Assembly (NCBI GenBank): GCA_023390335.1
Contig: JAEWCZ010000032.1
Coordinates: forward strand, 62,001-126,000
DNA length: 64,000 nt
Direction of reading: 5' to 3'
Source: Bacillota bacterium
GTDB taxonomy: Bacteria > Bacillota > Clostridia > Acetivibrionales > DSM-1351
Under the pieces are notes generated by a model. The model was given only the letters and a program-made list of their open reading frames with translations. It was not told where the DNA came from and ran no database searches. Position numbers and translations under genes: made by a program. Below are positions 18,306 through 26,033 of the stretch, in pieces; the first letter of the stretch is position 1, and every line of letters begins with the position of its first letter.

Positions 18306-19307
18306 ATGCAAAGAATTATTAATGATCCATTCAATTGTGTAGAAGATATGTTAGAAGGTTTTCTCAAGACTCACTCTGATATAGTTGTTAAAACAGACAA
18401 TCCAAGAACAATTAAATATAAAAACGCTCCTGTTCCCGGAAAAGTCGGTGTTGTTACAGGCGGAGGCTCAGGGCATAAACCGGCGTTTATCGGTTATTGC
18501 GGAAAAAATATGGTGGACGCTGTTGCAGTAGGTGAGATATTTGCATCACCCACAGCAAAAGCCTTCCTGGATGCAATGAGAGAAGCTGATTCCGGAAATG
18601 GTGTGGCATGTCTCTACGGAAATTACGCCGGAGATAATATGAATGTTAAAATGGCTACAGCCTTTGCGGAAGAAGAAGGCATAACAGTTAAAACAGTTGT
18701 AGCCAATGATGATGTTGCTTCTGCACCTAAATCTGAAAAGGAAAAAAGGCGTGGTGTTGCAGGCGAGATATTAATGTGGAAGGTCGGCGGAGCTAAAGCC
18801 GCTAAAGGTGGAACCCTTGATGAAGTAATAGCAGTTTCACAAAAAGCCATAGACAATACAAGAAGTGTTGGTATAGGTCTGACATCATGTACAATACCTG
18901 CTGTAGGACATTCAAACTTCAAGATTGAACCGGGAACAATGGAAGTTGGAATCGGTCATCACGGTGAACCGGGAATTTCAGTTTCAGCACTTAAGACAGC
19001 TGATGAGATGGCTCAGGAAATGCTTGATATCATTCTCCCGGATTATCCTTTTGTTGCCGGAGATGAGGTTGTAGCTTTAGTTTCAGGATTGGGTGCTACT
19101 CCTATAATGGAGTTATACATCCTTTACAACAAAGTCGAAGAGATACTTACAGAAAAGGGTATCAAAGTACATAGATCCTATGTGGGGAACTACTTTACTT
19201 CTCTTGAAATGATGGGTGCTACCCTAACATTGATGAAAGTTGATGAAGAATTAAAGGAACTGGTAGACGAAGAAGTAAATACAGTTGGAATGAAGCAGTT
19301 TAAATAA
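18306..19307 (+). CDS. Dihydroxyacetone/short-ketose kinase, DhaK-type substrate-binding subunit
   Basis: This 333-residue subunit binds a short ketone covalently through His218 in VGIGHHGEPG, the same position as in the E. coli protein. The N-terminal GGGSGHKPAFIGYCG and the central YGNYAGDNMN are diagnostic. Phosphoryl transfer needs DhaL, encoded directly downstream. No DhaM (the PTS donor) is present nearby, so the pair may use ATP directly or an unlinked donor. By analogy with mycobacterial tetritol pathways, where DhaK-like proteins phosphorylate L-erythrulose, the substrate could be a four-carbon ketose; dihydroxyacetone is the alternative. Confidence 0.9.
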   Translation: MQRIINDPFNCVEDMLEGFLKTHSDIVVKTDNPRTIKYKNAPVPGKVGVVTGGGSGHKPAFIGYCGKNMVDAVAVGEIFASPTAKAFLDAMREADSGNGVACLYGNYAGDNMNVKMATAFAEEEGITVKTVVANDDVASAPKSEKEKRRGVAGEILMWKVGGAKAAKGGTLDEVIAVSQKAIDNTRSVGIGLTSCTIPAVGHSNFKIEPGTMEVGIGHHGEPGISVSALKTADEMAQEMLDIILPDYPFVAGDEVVALVSGLGATPIMELYILYNKVEEILTEKGIKVHRSYVGNYFTSLEMMGATLTLMKVDEELKELVDEEVNTVGMKQFK

Positions 19308-19340
19308 TAGCTATTATAAAATCTGAAAGGGGTAATAACT

Positions 19341-19979
19341 ATGAGTAGCTTTAAAAATTCAGGAGCATCTTCAGTAGTATACAATGTGTTAAACACAATT
19401 ATTGATAATTGGACTTACTTAAGTGAAGTTGATGGATTAATAGGTGACGGTGACCATGGAGTTAATATGAACAAGGGCTTCACCATGACAAAAAATAAAC
19501 TTGGTGGTAAGGAAGTCAGTTTATCTGAAGGGTTTAATGTACTGGGCAAAACATTGATATTAGAAATTGGCGGCTCTATGGGCCCCCTTTACGGAACCTT
19601 CTTTATAGAGTTTTCCAAAGCATGCAAAGAAGTTGAAGATATAGACAAGGAAGCTTTCGGAGCAACATTAGAAGGTGCGCTAAAAGGAATGCAGGCTTTT
19701 GATAAAGCTAAGGTTGGCGACAAAACTCTAATGGATACTCTGGTACCGGCAATTGAAGGTTACAAGGCAGCTTTGGCGGCAGGTAAGGATTTTAAAACTG
19801 CGCTGGAGGACATGAAGGTAGAAGCTGAAAAGGGTAAGGAATCAACACGGGATATGGTTGCGAAAATAGGAAGAGCGGCAAGACTTGGCGAAAGGTCAAG
19901 AGGAGTTCTTGATGCAGGTGCAACATCATGTAACCTTATATTGAAATCAATGGCAGATGCTATTATTGTATTATTGTAA
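19341..19979 (+). CDS. Dihydroxyacetone/short-ketose kinase, DhaL-type nucleotide-binding subunit
   Basis: This 212-residue all-helical subunit carries the nucleotide: the Mg-ADP/ATP-binding aspartates are in GDGDHGVNMNKG, and the C-terminal GAARLGERSRGVLDAGATSC closes the site. It works with the DhaK-type subunit encoded 33 bases upstream. GGGG-type ribosome site and ATG 19341 are clear. It is the last gene of the sugar operon, followed by a terminator. Confidence 0.91.
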   Translation: MSSFKNSGASSVVYNVLNTIIDNWTYLSEVDGLIGDGDHGVNMNKGFTMTKNKLGGKEVSLSEGFNVLGKTLILEIGGSMGPLYGTFFIEFSKACKEVEDIDKEAFGATLEGALKGMQAFDKAKVGDKTLMDTLVPAIEGYKAALAAGKDFKTALEDMKVEAEKGKESTRDMVAKIGRAARLGERSRGVLDAGATSCNLILKSMADAIIVLL

Positions 19980-20004
19980 TTTCCCTCATAAATACAATAT
20001 TATT

Positions 20005-20049
20005 AAAATTAAACCAATCATCATTAGCTGGTGATTGGTTTAATTTTTT
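20005..20049 (+). terminator. Intrinsic terminator after the sugar operon
   Basis: A long inverted repeat around the loop TTAGC, whose arms contain AAACCAATCA and TGATTGGTTT, is followed by a T run. It ends the ABC/SDR/RpiB/Dha transcript. Confidence 0.9.
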
Positions 20050-20119
20050 ATATTATTGTAAAATTTTATTATTTAATGTAATATTATCTATATATTTGTG
20101 TAAGGGGAGATGAAATACT

Positions 20120-20971
20120 ATGCAAAGTGTAGGTAAGTTATCTGTAAAAAGAAACCGGATAATTTTAATTAGTTTAATTTTATTGATTGTTCTCGCCACT
20201 ATAACTACAGTATTTATTATATCTAAAAAGGCCGGAAAAGCTTCAACCTATGTATTCGGCGAGCAAGCGCTGAAAGTAAACGGTAAAATTGTTGAAACCA
20301 GCGTTTTTCGTGATGAGAAAAATATTTTCTTTGAGAGAAACAAAGGAAACTCTGCATTGATGCAGAAGACAGATGAAGAAGTTAATGATTTGATTCTTGA
20401 GGAAGTTATCAAAAAAGTACTGGCAGATAACTATTTTTACAATGAATCAGGTTACAAAGTGACTCAAAAAGAAATAGATGATTATTACAACAAATACGTA
20501 AAACCAAGCCTAGAAGGTGCTGGAGGCGAGGGTTCCAGTATCAGTGAGGGCCTTGATTATAAGTCAGAAGCTGAATACAAAAAAGATGTTGAATTATATA
20601 TTTTAAAGTTAAAGAGTGTTCCGGATATTGCAAAGGAGTATGGAATAACGCTTGATGAAAACGACTTCAACACAAAATACGAAGAATATACAAAACAGTA
20701 CAAAGACATGCCGAAATCAGCCCACCCTAAAGATGAATATAAGAAAATGCTGCTTGTAAGGGAATTTTCCATATCGGATAAACTAAATACATGGCTTGAA
20801 AAACTCAGAAGCAAGGCTAAAATAGAGATTTTAGAACCTTCATTAAAAGCTTACAGATTATATAAAAATGGTGAGTTCTCCAAAGCAGCTGATGAATATA
20901 AAAACGCCTACAAAAAGTATAAGCTAAGCTTGTATAAAGATAAGGAAAAGGAATGCAGGAGTAAGGAGTAA
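20120..20971 (+). CDS. Membrane-anchored SurA/PrsA-like protein without a visible isomerase domain
   Basis: This 283-residue protein has a basic start (VKRNR) and one membrane helix at about residues 15-34, with the rest outside the cell. The exported part begins ALKVNGKIVETSVFRDEKN, a typical SurA_N/PrsA opening, and continues as charged helices including KVTQKEIDDYYNKYVKP. No parvulin-type PPIase motif is visible. The C-terminal 40 residues (ALKAYRLYKNGEFSKAADEY) resemble one TPR-like helix pair. I infer an extracytoplasmic folding or assembly helper with no known client. It stands alone with a terminator-like hairpin after it. Confidence 0.6.
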   Translation: MQSVGKLSVKRNRIILISLILLIVLATITTVFIISKKAGKASTYVFGEQALKVNGKIVETSVFRDEKNIFFERNKGNSALMQKTDEEVNDLILEEVIKKVLADNYFYNESGYKVTQKEIDDYYNKYVKPSLEGAGGEGSSISEGLDYKSEAEYKKDVELYILKLKSVPDIAKEYGITLDENDFNTKYEEYTKQYKDMPKSAHPKDEYKKMLLVREFSISDKLNTWLEKLRSKAKIEILEPSLKAYRLYKNGEFSKAADEYKNAYKKYKLSLYKDKEKECRSKE

Positions 20972-21025
20972 AGACCTGTTAACTCTAGGCAATAGTAAAA
21001 TTAATAGAAAAATCACGCATCACAG

Positions 21026-21055
21026 TTAGACCGATAGCATAAGCTATCGGTCTAA
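21026..21055 (+). terminator. Terminator-like hairpin after the SurA/PrsA-like gene
   Basis: A perfect 13-base stem (21026-21038 with 21043-21055) with loop ATAA is followed by the A/T-rich sequence ATTTATA. The T run is weak, so efficiency is uncertain. Confidence 0.6.
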
Positions 21056-21169
21056 ATTTATATAGTGCGTCAAGCGAAACTGGAGCACACTTGGCAGTGT
21101 AAGTCTGACACAGGTAGTTGCCAAGAAACGAAAAGATTACAGTTTATAAAAAGAGAAAAATATGTAAGC

Positions 21170-21222
21170 AACTGTTGCATTTTGCAATATTTTCTGATAC
21201 TCTATAAAAGAAATAATTACCA
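21170..21222 (+). repeat. Diverged repeat copy A (left of the amino-acid/Mo module)
   Basis: This segment contains CAATATTTTCTGATA followed by TATAAAA and AAATAATTA. The same blocks in the same order occur at 29008-29062 on the other side of the 21.7-28.9 kb module. It also holds GCAACTGTTGC; a related ACAGTTGCA lies in copy B. Confidence 0.55.
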
Positions 21223-21316
21223 AACTTGTATATCATTTAATTGTTGTTATGAATCAAGTTTCCTAAAGAACTTATTGTACAATAATCGTTGCAATGCTCG
21301 TTAGCTGGCTGTAAGG

Positions 21317-21481
21317 ATGATACAGGAAAGACCTTATAGTTTATTGTATGCGATAAACGAACGAGTTAAGCTGTATCTTAAAAAGGAGATTTTTGAGATA
21401 AACAATTGGTTTCTATTTCATGAGCAAACAGGAGAAGAGTATAAAGTTTGTGAATTTTTGAATAAGTTGTTTGATAAGTAA
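21317..21481 (+). CDS. Possible small or relic ORF, 54 codons
   Basis: An ATG-started frame encodes 54 residues (starts MIQERPYSLLYAINERVKL, ends CEFLNKLFDK). The composition is protein-like, with amphipathic charged helices, but there is no convincing ribosome site and I recognise no family. It may be the tail of a dead mobile-element gene. Listed for completeness. Confidence 0.2.
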   Translation: MIQERPYSLLYAINERVKLYLKKEIFEINNWFLFHEQTGEEYKVCEFLNKLFDK

Positions 21482-21628
21482 GAGTCAGTGGAATTTATTT
21501 CCAAATTTAAATAGTGATTAAGAATTCCCGATCTATTCACCAAGAGCTTACACCAACGTTTCCCGGTTTTCTTTCTCAGGTTCCATTTTAAAACTCAGGT
21601 CTATTTAAAAAAAAGAATTTTTGTAGAA

Positions 21629-21653
21629 CTTGCATATAAGTATGCAAGGTTTT
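21629..21653 (+). terminator. Intrinsic terminator upstream of the amino-acid-binding protein gene
   Basis: An 8-base stem CTTGCATA/TATGCAAG with loop TAAG is followed by GTTTT. It lies about 90 bases before the gene at 21745, so it may end upstream transcription or act as an attenuator. Confidence 0.55.
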
Positions 21654-21744
21654 ATAAGTGTATTTTTTATTTACTTTGAGATGGAAATAAAAATAATATA
21701 ACAATACAAATCTAATTTGAATTTTAAAGGAGAGAAGAATTAAA

Positions 21745-22617
21745 ATGAAAAAGGGTATAGTATGTATTTTTTTTCTGATTATCACAAGCGTTCTATTAAT
21801 TGCTTGCGGAACCGAAAAACAGGAAAGCATCCTTGATAAGGTGCTTGAAAGAGGAGTTGTCAATATCGGTTCTGGCAACAATGTTCCACCTATGAATTAC
21901 ATAGATGAGAATGGGAACTGGACTGGTTTCGACGTTGAACTTTCAGATGCTATTGCAGAACGCCTGGGCGTGAAACTTGAAAGAGTTGTCGTTAACAACA
22001 AGACAAGGATTTCTTTCTTAGCTAACGGAACTGTTGATATGGTTGTTTCTAATCTCAGTCACACCAGAAGTCGTGATGAACAGATTGATTATGTTGAACC
22101 ACCCTATTTATGGACAGGCAAGATTGCTTATGCAAAAAAGGGAAAATTTAAAAACCTCACTGATTTAGCCGGTAAAAAGATTGCTGTCGATCAAGGTTCA
22201 AATGCCTATATCGCTATACAGCAGGAGATCGAAAAGGTGAATGGTGCAAAACCGGATATTCAGACCTTCCAGTCTAATGCTGAATGCTTTCTTGCACTAA
22301 AACAGGGCAAGGTAGATGCTTTTACTCAGGACAGTGTTATTATTGCAGGTGTAGCTGGAAAAGAGGGTGTTGAATATGAGCCAATCGGAGGCATCTATAG
22401 TCCTGGACTGTACGGGATTGGGGTACCACCAAATGACAGTAAATGGAAAGATAAACTCAGTTTTATCCTGCAGGATTTGATGCGTGATGGTACTTATGAC
22501 AAGATTTACGATAAATGGTTTGGTTCAAATGGAAAGTTTCCTTTACAACCTTCTGCTAAACCAGTTTTACCAAAAGAATCATTCGGTGAAGACAAGCTTT
22601 ATGTTTGGCCTGATTAA
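21745..22617 (+). CDS. Family 3 solute-binding lipoprotein (polar amino-acid type)
   Basis: This 290-residue protein has a lipoprotein signal ending in LLIACG (lipid-bearing Cys near residue 21). The mature part shows the family 3 pattern: VVNIGSGNNVPPMNYIDENG, WTGFDVELSDAIAERLG, SNLSHTRSRDEQIDYVEPPY and the C-terminal DGTYDKIYDKWFG. It delivers a small, probably amino-acid-like ligand to the two permeases at 27.5-28.9 kb. The oxidoreductase gene lies between it and its transporter partners, so substrate import and a redox step are probably linked. Confidence 0.9.
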   Translation: MKKGIVCIFFLIITSVLLIACGTEKQESILDKVLERGVVNIGSGNNVPPMNYIDENGNWTGFDVELSDAIAERLGVKLERVVVNNKTRISFLANGTVDMVVSNLSHTRSRDEQIDYVEPPYLWTGKIAYAKKGKFKNLTDLAGKKIAVDQGSNAYIAIQQEIEKVNGAKPDIQTFQSNAECFLALKQGKVDAFTQDSVIIAGVAGKEGVEYEPIGGIYSPGLYGIGVPPNDSKWKDKLSFILQDLMRDGTYDKIYDKWFGSNGKFPLQPSAKPVLPKESFGEDKLYVWPD

Positions 22618-22630
22618 ACCGGACTTATTC

Positions 22631-22672
22631 AATGTGTCATCCTTGATACGTAAAATTGAAGGATGACACATT
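22631..22672 (+). repeat. Perfect hairpin between binding-protein and oxidoreductase genes
   Basis: A 14-base perfect stem (22631-22644 with 22659-22672) with a 14-base loop is followed by GGTACGTTTT. It could be a partial terminator or an mRNA stabiliser that keeps the binding protein more abundant than the enzyme. Confidence 0.6.
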
Positions 22673-22769
22673 GGTACGTTTTAAGCGGATGAGCCTTACA
22701 TGTTTCAGATAAAATAGTTTTCATAATAAAATAAAATAAACAGTATGAACAGGTTTGAGGTATACTGGG

Positions 22770-25700
22770 ATGAAAAACACTGTTGCAAAATACGGAATGA
22801 TTATAGATCTTGATAAATGTATAGGCTGTTACGCATGTCAGGTGAGCTGCCGGAAGGAACATACTATTCCGCGTGGGGCAGACCGGCTGAAAGTACATAT
22901 ACAGGATGCCGGCATTTATCCGGCTTTAATGCGACTCTTTCTTCCAAGCTTATGCAATCATTGTGAAAAACCAACCTGTACGGAGTATTGTAGCAGCAAT
23001 GCACTTTATTACACGGAAGAGGGCATTGTCAGATATGATGCGGAAGCCTGCAATCATTGTCTTTCTTGCGTGGAAGCGTGTGTGCCAGGAGCTATCGGAT
23101 ATCAGAAGAAAGTCGGTTTATTAAGTAAATGTGACTTTTGTTTTAAAAGATTGCAGCAGGGTTTACAACCTGCTTGTGTTCTTAGTTGCATGGCGAAAGC
23201 ATTACACTTTGGGGAACTGAATCATACAGAAAGTGAGATAATGCAAATCCTAAAAGCAAATAAAAGTCATTTGTATGTACAGAAAACAATCGCTCCGAAT
23301 TTACCAAAAGTTTTTTATCTGCAAAGAGGTAACAACCGATATGAATCTTTAACCAAGGCCGATCTTTCTTTATACAATTTGCAACTTACTGATTCAATCG
23401 GCTCGTATTTAAAGCAAGGCAAGCAGATTTCAAATAAAAAATGCATTAATACAGTCGATCTTATGTGTCCTGCAGAATGCACTATAAGTGTGTTAGTAGA
23501 AGATGGGGTGGCTCGGAAAATTTACGGCAATCCTCAATCGCTCAATAATCAGGGAACAATCTGTGCAAAGGGAGCAGCTGGACTCGAATTCGTTTATTCT
23601 CCATTACGTATAAAAACACCACTTGTAAGAATAGGTGAACGGGGAAACGAAAAATGGCAGGAAGTATCATGGGAATCGGCACTAAAGCAGATTGCCGAAA
23701 AGCTTCTCGCTATAAAAACGAAATACGGTGCAGAATCTGTTGTTCTCGATTGCGGGGATCTGACAGATGTCGAACCTTACATGATGTTGTTTCATGCCTT
23801 CGGAACTCCGCATACATACACGCATAGTGCCATTTGCGACACGAATCGTAGATGGGGTTCAAAGTTACTAATGGGAGATGAAAGGCCTTTACCTGACATT
23901 CAGCGCCCACTTCTGATCAATAACCACGATAATACATTACATTATAGATCAGAGCATGATACAAAACTTTTGATTAATGTAGGCGCCAATCCACTTGTGG
24001 CCACACGTTTCAATTACATGTCCCGTGGAATTCCTGCAGCACAGTTGACTAATCAAATGTATTATGTGGTTATAGACCCAGCTTTTACGAATTCGGCAGC
24101 AAAAGCTGATCTTTGGCTACCAATCGTGCCGGGTACAGATGCTGAATTATTAGTTTGCCTGCTCTGTTATATCCTTACTCATGATGAGCCGGGGAACAAA
24201 CAAGCATCCTTTATCGACCATCATTTTATTGAAAACTATACAGAAGGTTGGGAGAATTTTAAGAAAGATTTCCTCTCTCAGGCCGGACAGAGGGATGAAA
24301 CAAATGGATTCTTGTTTTTCTCGCCAGAGTGGGGAGCGAATAAAACAGGGATAGCTCAGGATGAAATCAAACGGCTTGCACATTTGATGGGAGTTACTAA
24401 ACCGGCGGCTATAGAAATCGGTATGCACGGGGTGGGTCATCATTTGACAGGCGACCTCACCTCAACTTTGGCAATTGTGTTATGCGCCATTACCGGGAAC
24501 ATTGATGTACCTGGTGGGATGGTTTTTACCGGGTCGATTAAGCCTGTGCTCAACCTAATAAGCCGAAAAATAAATGGTGATCACAAGATAACTCGAGCCG
24601 TAGCCGGTGAAGTTCGACAGGGCACTTATCAGCAGTTACATAAGGATCTATATGGTGATTATCCCTTTGCATGGAAAGGAGTATTAAGTACTATTCCACG
24701 CAATATTCTTGACGGTGTTACGCTGAAAAGTGGACCGTTTAACGGACATACTTACCCAATAAAAGCATTTATTAACCGGACGGGAAACCCTGTGTATACC
24801 GGGGGAAATACCGACGAGTGGACAAAAGCTTTGACGGCTGTCCAAGATGGAGAATACCTTTTAGATTTGATTGTTCATATTGATACCCATATCAACGAGA
24901 CAGGTAAATATGCTGACTTTATTTTACCTGAGTGCAGTTATCTTGAAAAAATGGGACTGAGCGATCAATACACAATTAATCCGGAAATCGCATTAAGAGA
25001 GCGTGTAATTGCTCCGCAGCATGAGTCGAAGACACCGTTTTGGATTATGCAGAAACTGGCCGGAGCATTGGTTGCAGCTGGAGATAAAGATATAAAAGAA
25101 AGCAATTTTACCTGTTATCGGTCGGAAGAGGATTTACTAAATATACAGCTTCAAGGATGTCCCGGGTTAAGGAATATAGGACAACCTCTCCCTTACCCTC
25201 AATATCCAGAAGGTGCTTTGATAGAAGGAACACCAGATAACCCAAATGTTTATTTTGACCGAAAACTTATTCGAGAGGGTGAAGCACTGACAGTGGATTG
25301 GCTAAGAAAAAACGGTGGACTTGCAGCATGGCCTACAAGTTATTACAGATATCGCCAAAACAAAGAGGACAAACCCTCGGGATACTTGCCCATTACCAAA
25401 TCAGGTAAATTCGAATTCAATTTTTATTATATGACCGGACTAAAGGGAAAAATGGATTGCTTCTATCCTGTTCCTTTTGTATGGAAGGAGAACAACAGTC
25501 AATTTACTGAGAGTCTGCAACAAGAGTACCCGTTTTATCTTATCACTGGAAGAACACATCAAACCGGCACTATGTCGCAGGTATGCATCTCTCTTTCCGA
25601 CCTTGAAACAGAAGCAAATAAAAAGATGAATGACGCATTTTCTATTTCTTCTCACACACAAAATACAAATAAGGATGAATTCGAAGCTAATACAATGGCC

Positions 25701-26033
25701 ATCCCGGTTTTTTTAATCAACGAGAATGATGGAAATAATTTGGGAATTTATACAGGTGATTTGATTCGACTCAAAAATTCAAAAGGCAAATACCTTAAGG
25801 GAAAAGTATTTCTTTCTTCGAGTATAAAATCCGGAGTCATAAAAACAACCTTTGGTTCAGGCGGGAGGAAAGCAACAGGTATGGGTATTTTTTCTGGAGC
25901 AGTTTCATATACACCAAACATAAATACGTTATATAACTCAAATGCCATAAACCAATTCACCGGTATGCCTGCCTTTGGAGACATAATGGTTAAAATTGAG
26001 AAAGTGGCAAAAGAGAGGAAGAATGATGGATAA
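22770..26033 (+). CDS. Fused Fe-S / molybdopterin oxidoreductase (DMSO reductase superfamily), cytoplasmic
   Basis: This fusion has about 1087 residues. The first 190 form a four-cluster ferredoxin of the DmsB/PsrB kind (CIGCYACQVSC, CNHCEKPTCTEYC, CNHCLSCVEAC, CDFCFKRLQQG...CVLSC). From about residue 225 a molybdopterin bis-MGD enzyme follows: MCPAEC...ICAKG, a candidate Mo-ligand Cys in SAIC, GITGNIDVPGG-like ITGNIDVPGGM, and the C-terminal cofactor-binding domain (LITGRTHQTGTMS). The cluster motif near residue 230 seems to have three Cys rather than four. There is no Tat or Sec signal, so it acts inside the cell. Fusion of the electron-transfer and catalytic subunits and the absence of a membrane anchor are unusual. 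It lies within an amino-acid-type importer operon; I infer reduction or oxidation of the imported compound. ATG 22770 follows GAGG; the downstream ATPase gene overlaps it. Confidence 0.85.
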   Translation: MKNTVAKYGMIIDLDKCIGCYACQVSCRKEHTIPRGADRLKVHIQDAGIYPALMRLFLPSLCNHCEKPTCTEYCSSNALYYTEEGIVRYDAEACNHCLSCVEACVPGAIGYQKKVGLLSKCDFCFKRLQQGLQPACVLSCMAKALHFGELNHTESEIMQILKANKSHLYVQKTIAPNLPKVFYLQRGNNRYESLTKADLSLYNLQLTDSIGSYLKQGKQISNKKCINTVDLMCPAECTISVLVEDGVARKIYGNPQSLNNQGTICAKGAAGLEFVYSPLRIKTPLVRIGERGNEKWQEVSWESALKQIAEKLLAIKTKYGAESVVLDCGDLTDVEPYMMLFHAFGTPHTYTHSAICDTNRRWGSKLLMGDERPLPDIQRPLLINNHDNTLHYRSEHDTKLLINVGANPLVATRFNYMSRGIPAAQLTNQMYYVVIDPAFTNSAAKADLWLPIVPGTDAELLVCLLCYILTHDEPGNKQASFIDHHFIENYTEGWENFKKDFLSQAGQRDETNGFLFFSPEWGANKTGIAQDEIKRLAHLMGVTKPAAIEIGMHGVGHHLTGDLTSTLAIVLCAITGNIDVPGGMVFTGSIKPVLNLISRKINGDHKITRAVAGEVRQGTYQQLHKDLYGDYPFAWKGVLSTIPRNILDGVTLKSGPFNGHTYPIKAFINRTGNPVYTGGNTDEWTKALTAVQDGEYLLDLIVHIDTHINETGKYADFILPECSYLEKMGLSDQYTINPEIALRERVIAPQHESKTPFWIMQKLAGALVAAGDKDIKESNFTCYRSEEDLLNIQLQGCPGLRNIGQPLPYPQYPEGALIEGTPDNPNVYFDRKLIREGEALTVDWLRKNGGLAAWPTSYYRYRQNKEDKPSGYLPITKSGKFEFNFYYMTGLKGKMDCFYPVPFVWKENNSQFTESLQQEYPFYLITGRTHQTGTMSQVCISLSDLETEANKKMNDAFSISSHTQNTNKDEFEANTMAIPVFLINENDGNNLGIYTGDLIRLKNSKGKYLKGKVFLSSSIKSGVIKTTFGSGGRKATGMGIFSGAVSYTPNINTLYNSNAINQFTGMPAFGDIMVKIEKVAKERKNDG

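Larger units (their letters stand above)
20972..21744 (+). other. 773-base stretch without a firm gene
   Basis: It holds a terminator-like hairpin at 21026-21055, a segment shared in diverged form with 29.0 kb (21170-21222), a possible 54-codon frame at 21317-21481 and a terminator at 21629-21653. The part starting GTGCGTCAAGCG at 21065 has the look of a degraded mobile element, possibly a group II intron start, but I cannot identify domain V or a reverse transcriptase. Confidence 0.5.

Noticed and set aside
21065..21304. A 79-codon frame rich in Cys and Asn.
   Set aside because: No ribosome site, low-complexity composition and position in the repeat-containing gap; likely chance.
21065..21480. 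Group II intron starting GTGCG.
   Set aside because: No domain V hairpin, reverse transcriptase or clear 3' boundary could be found; left as possible degraded element.
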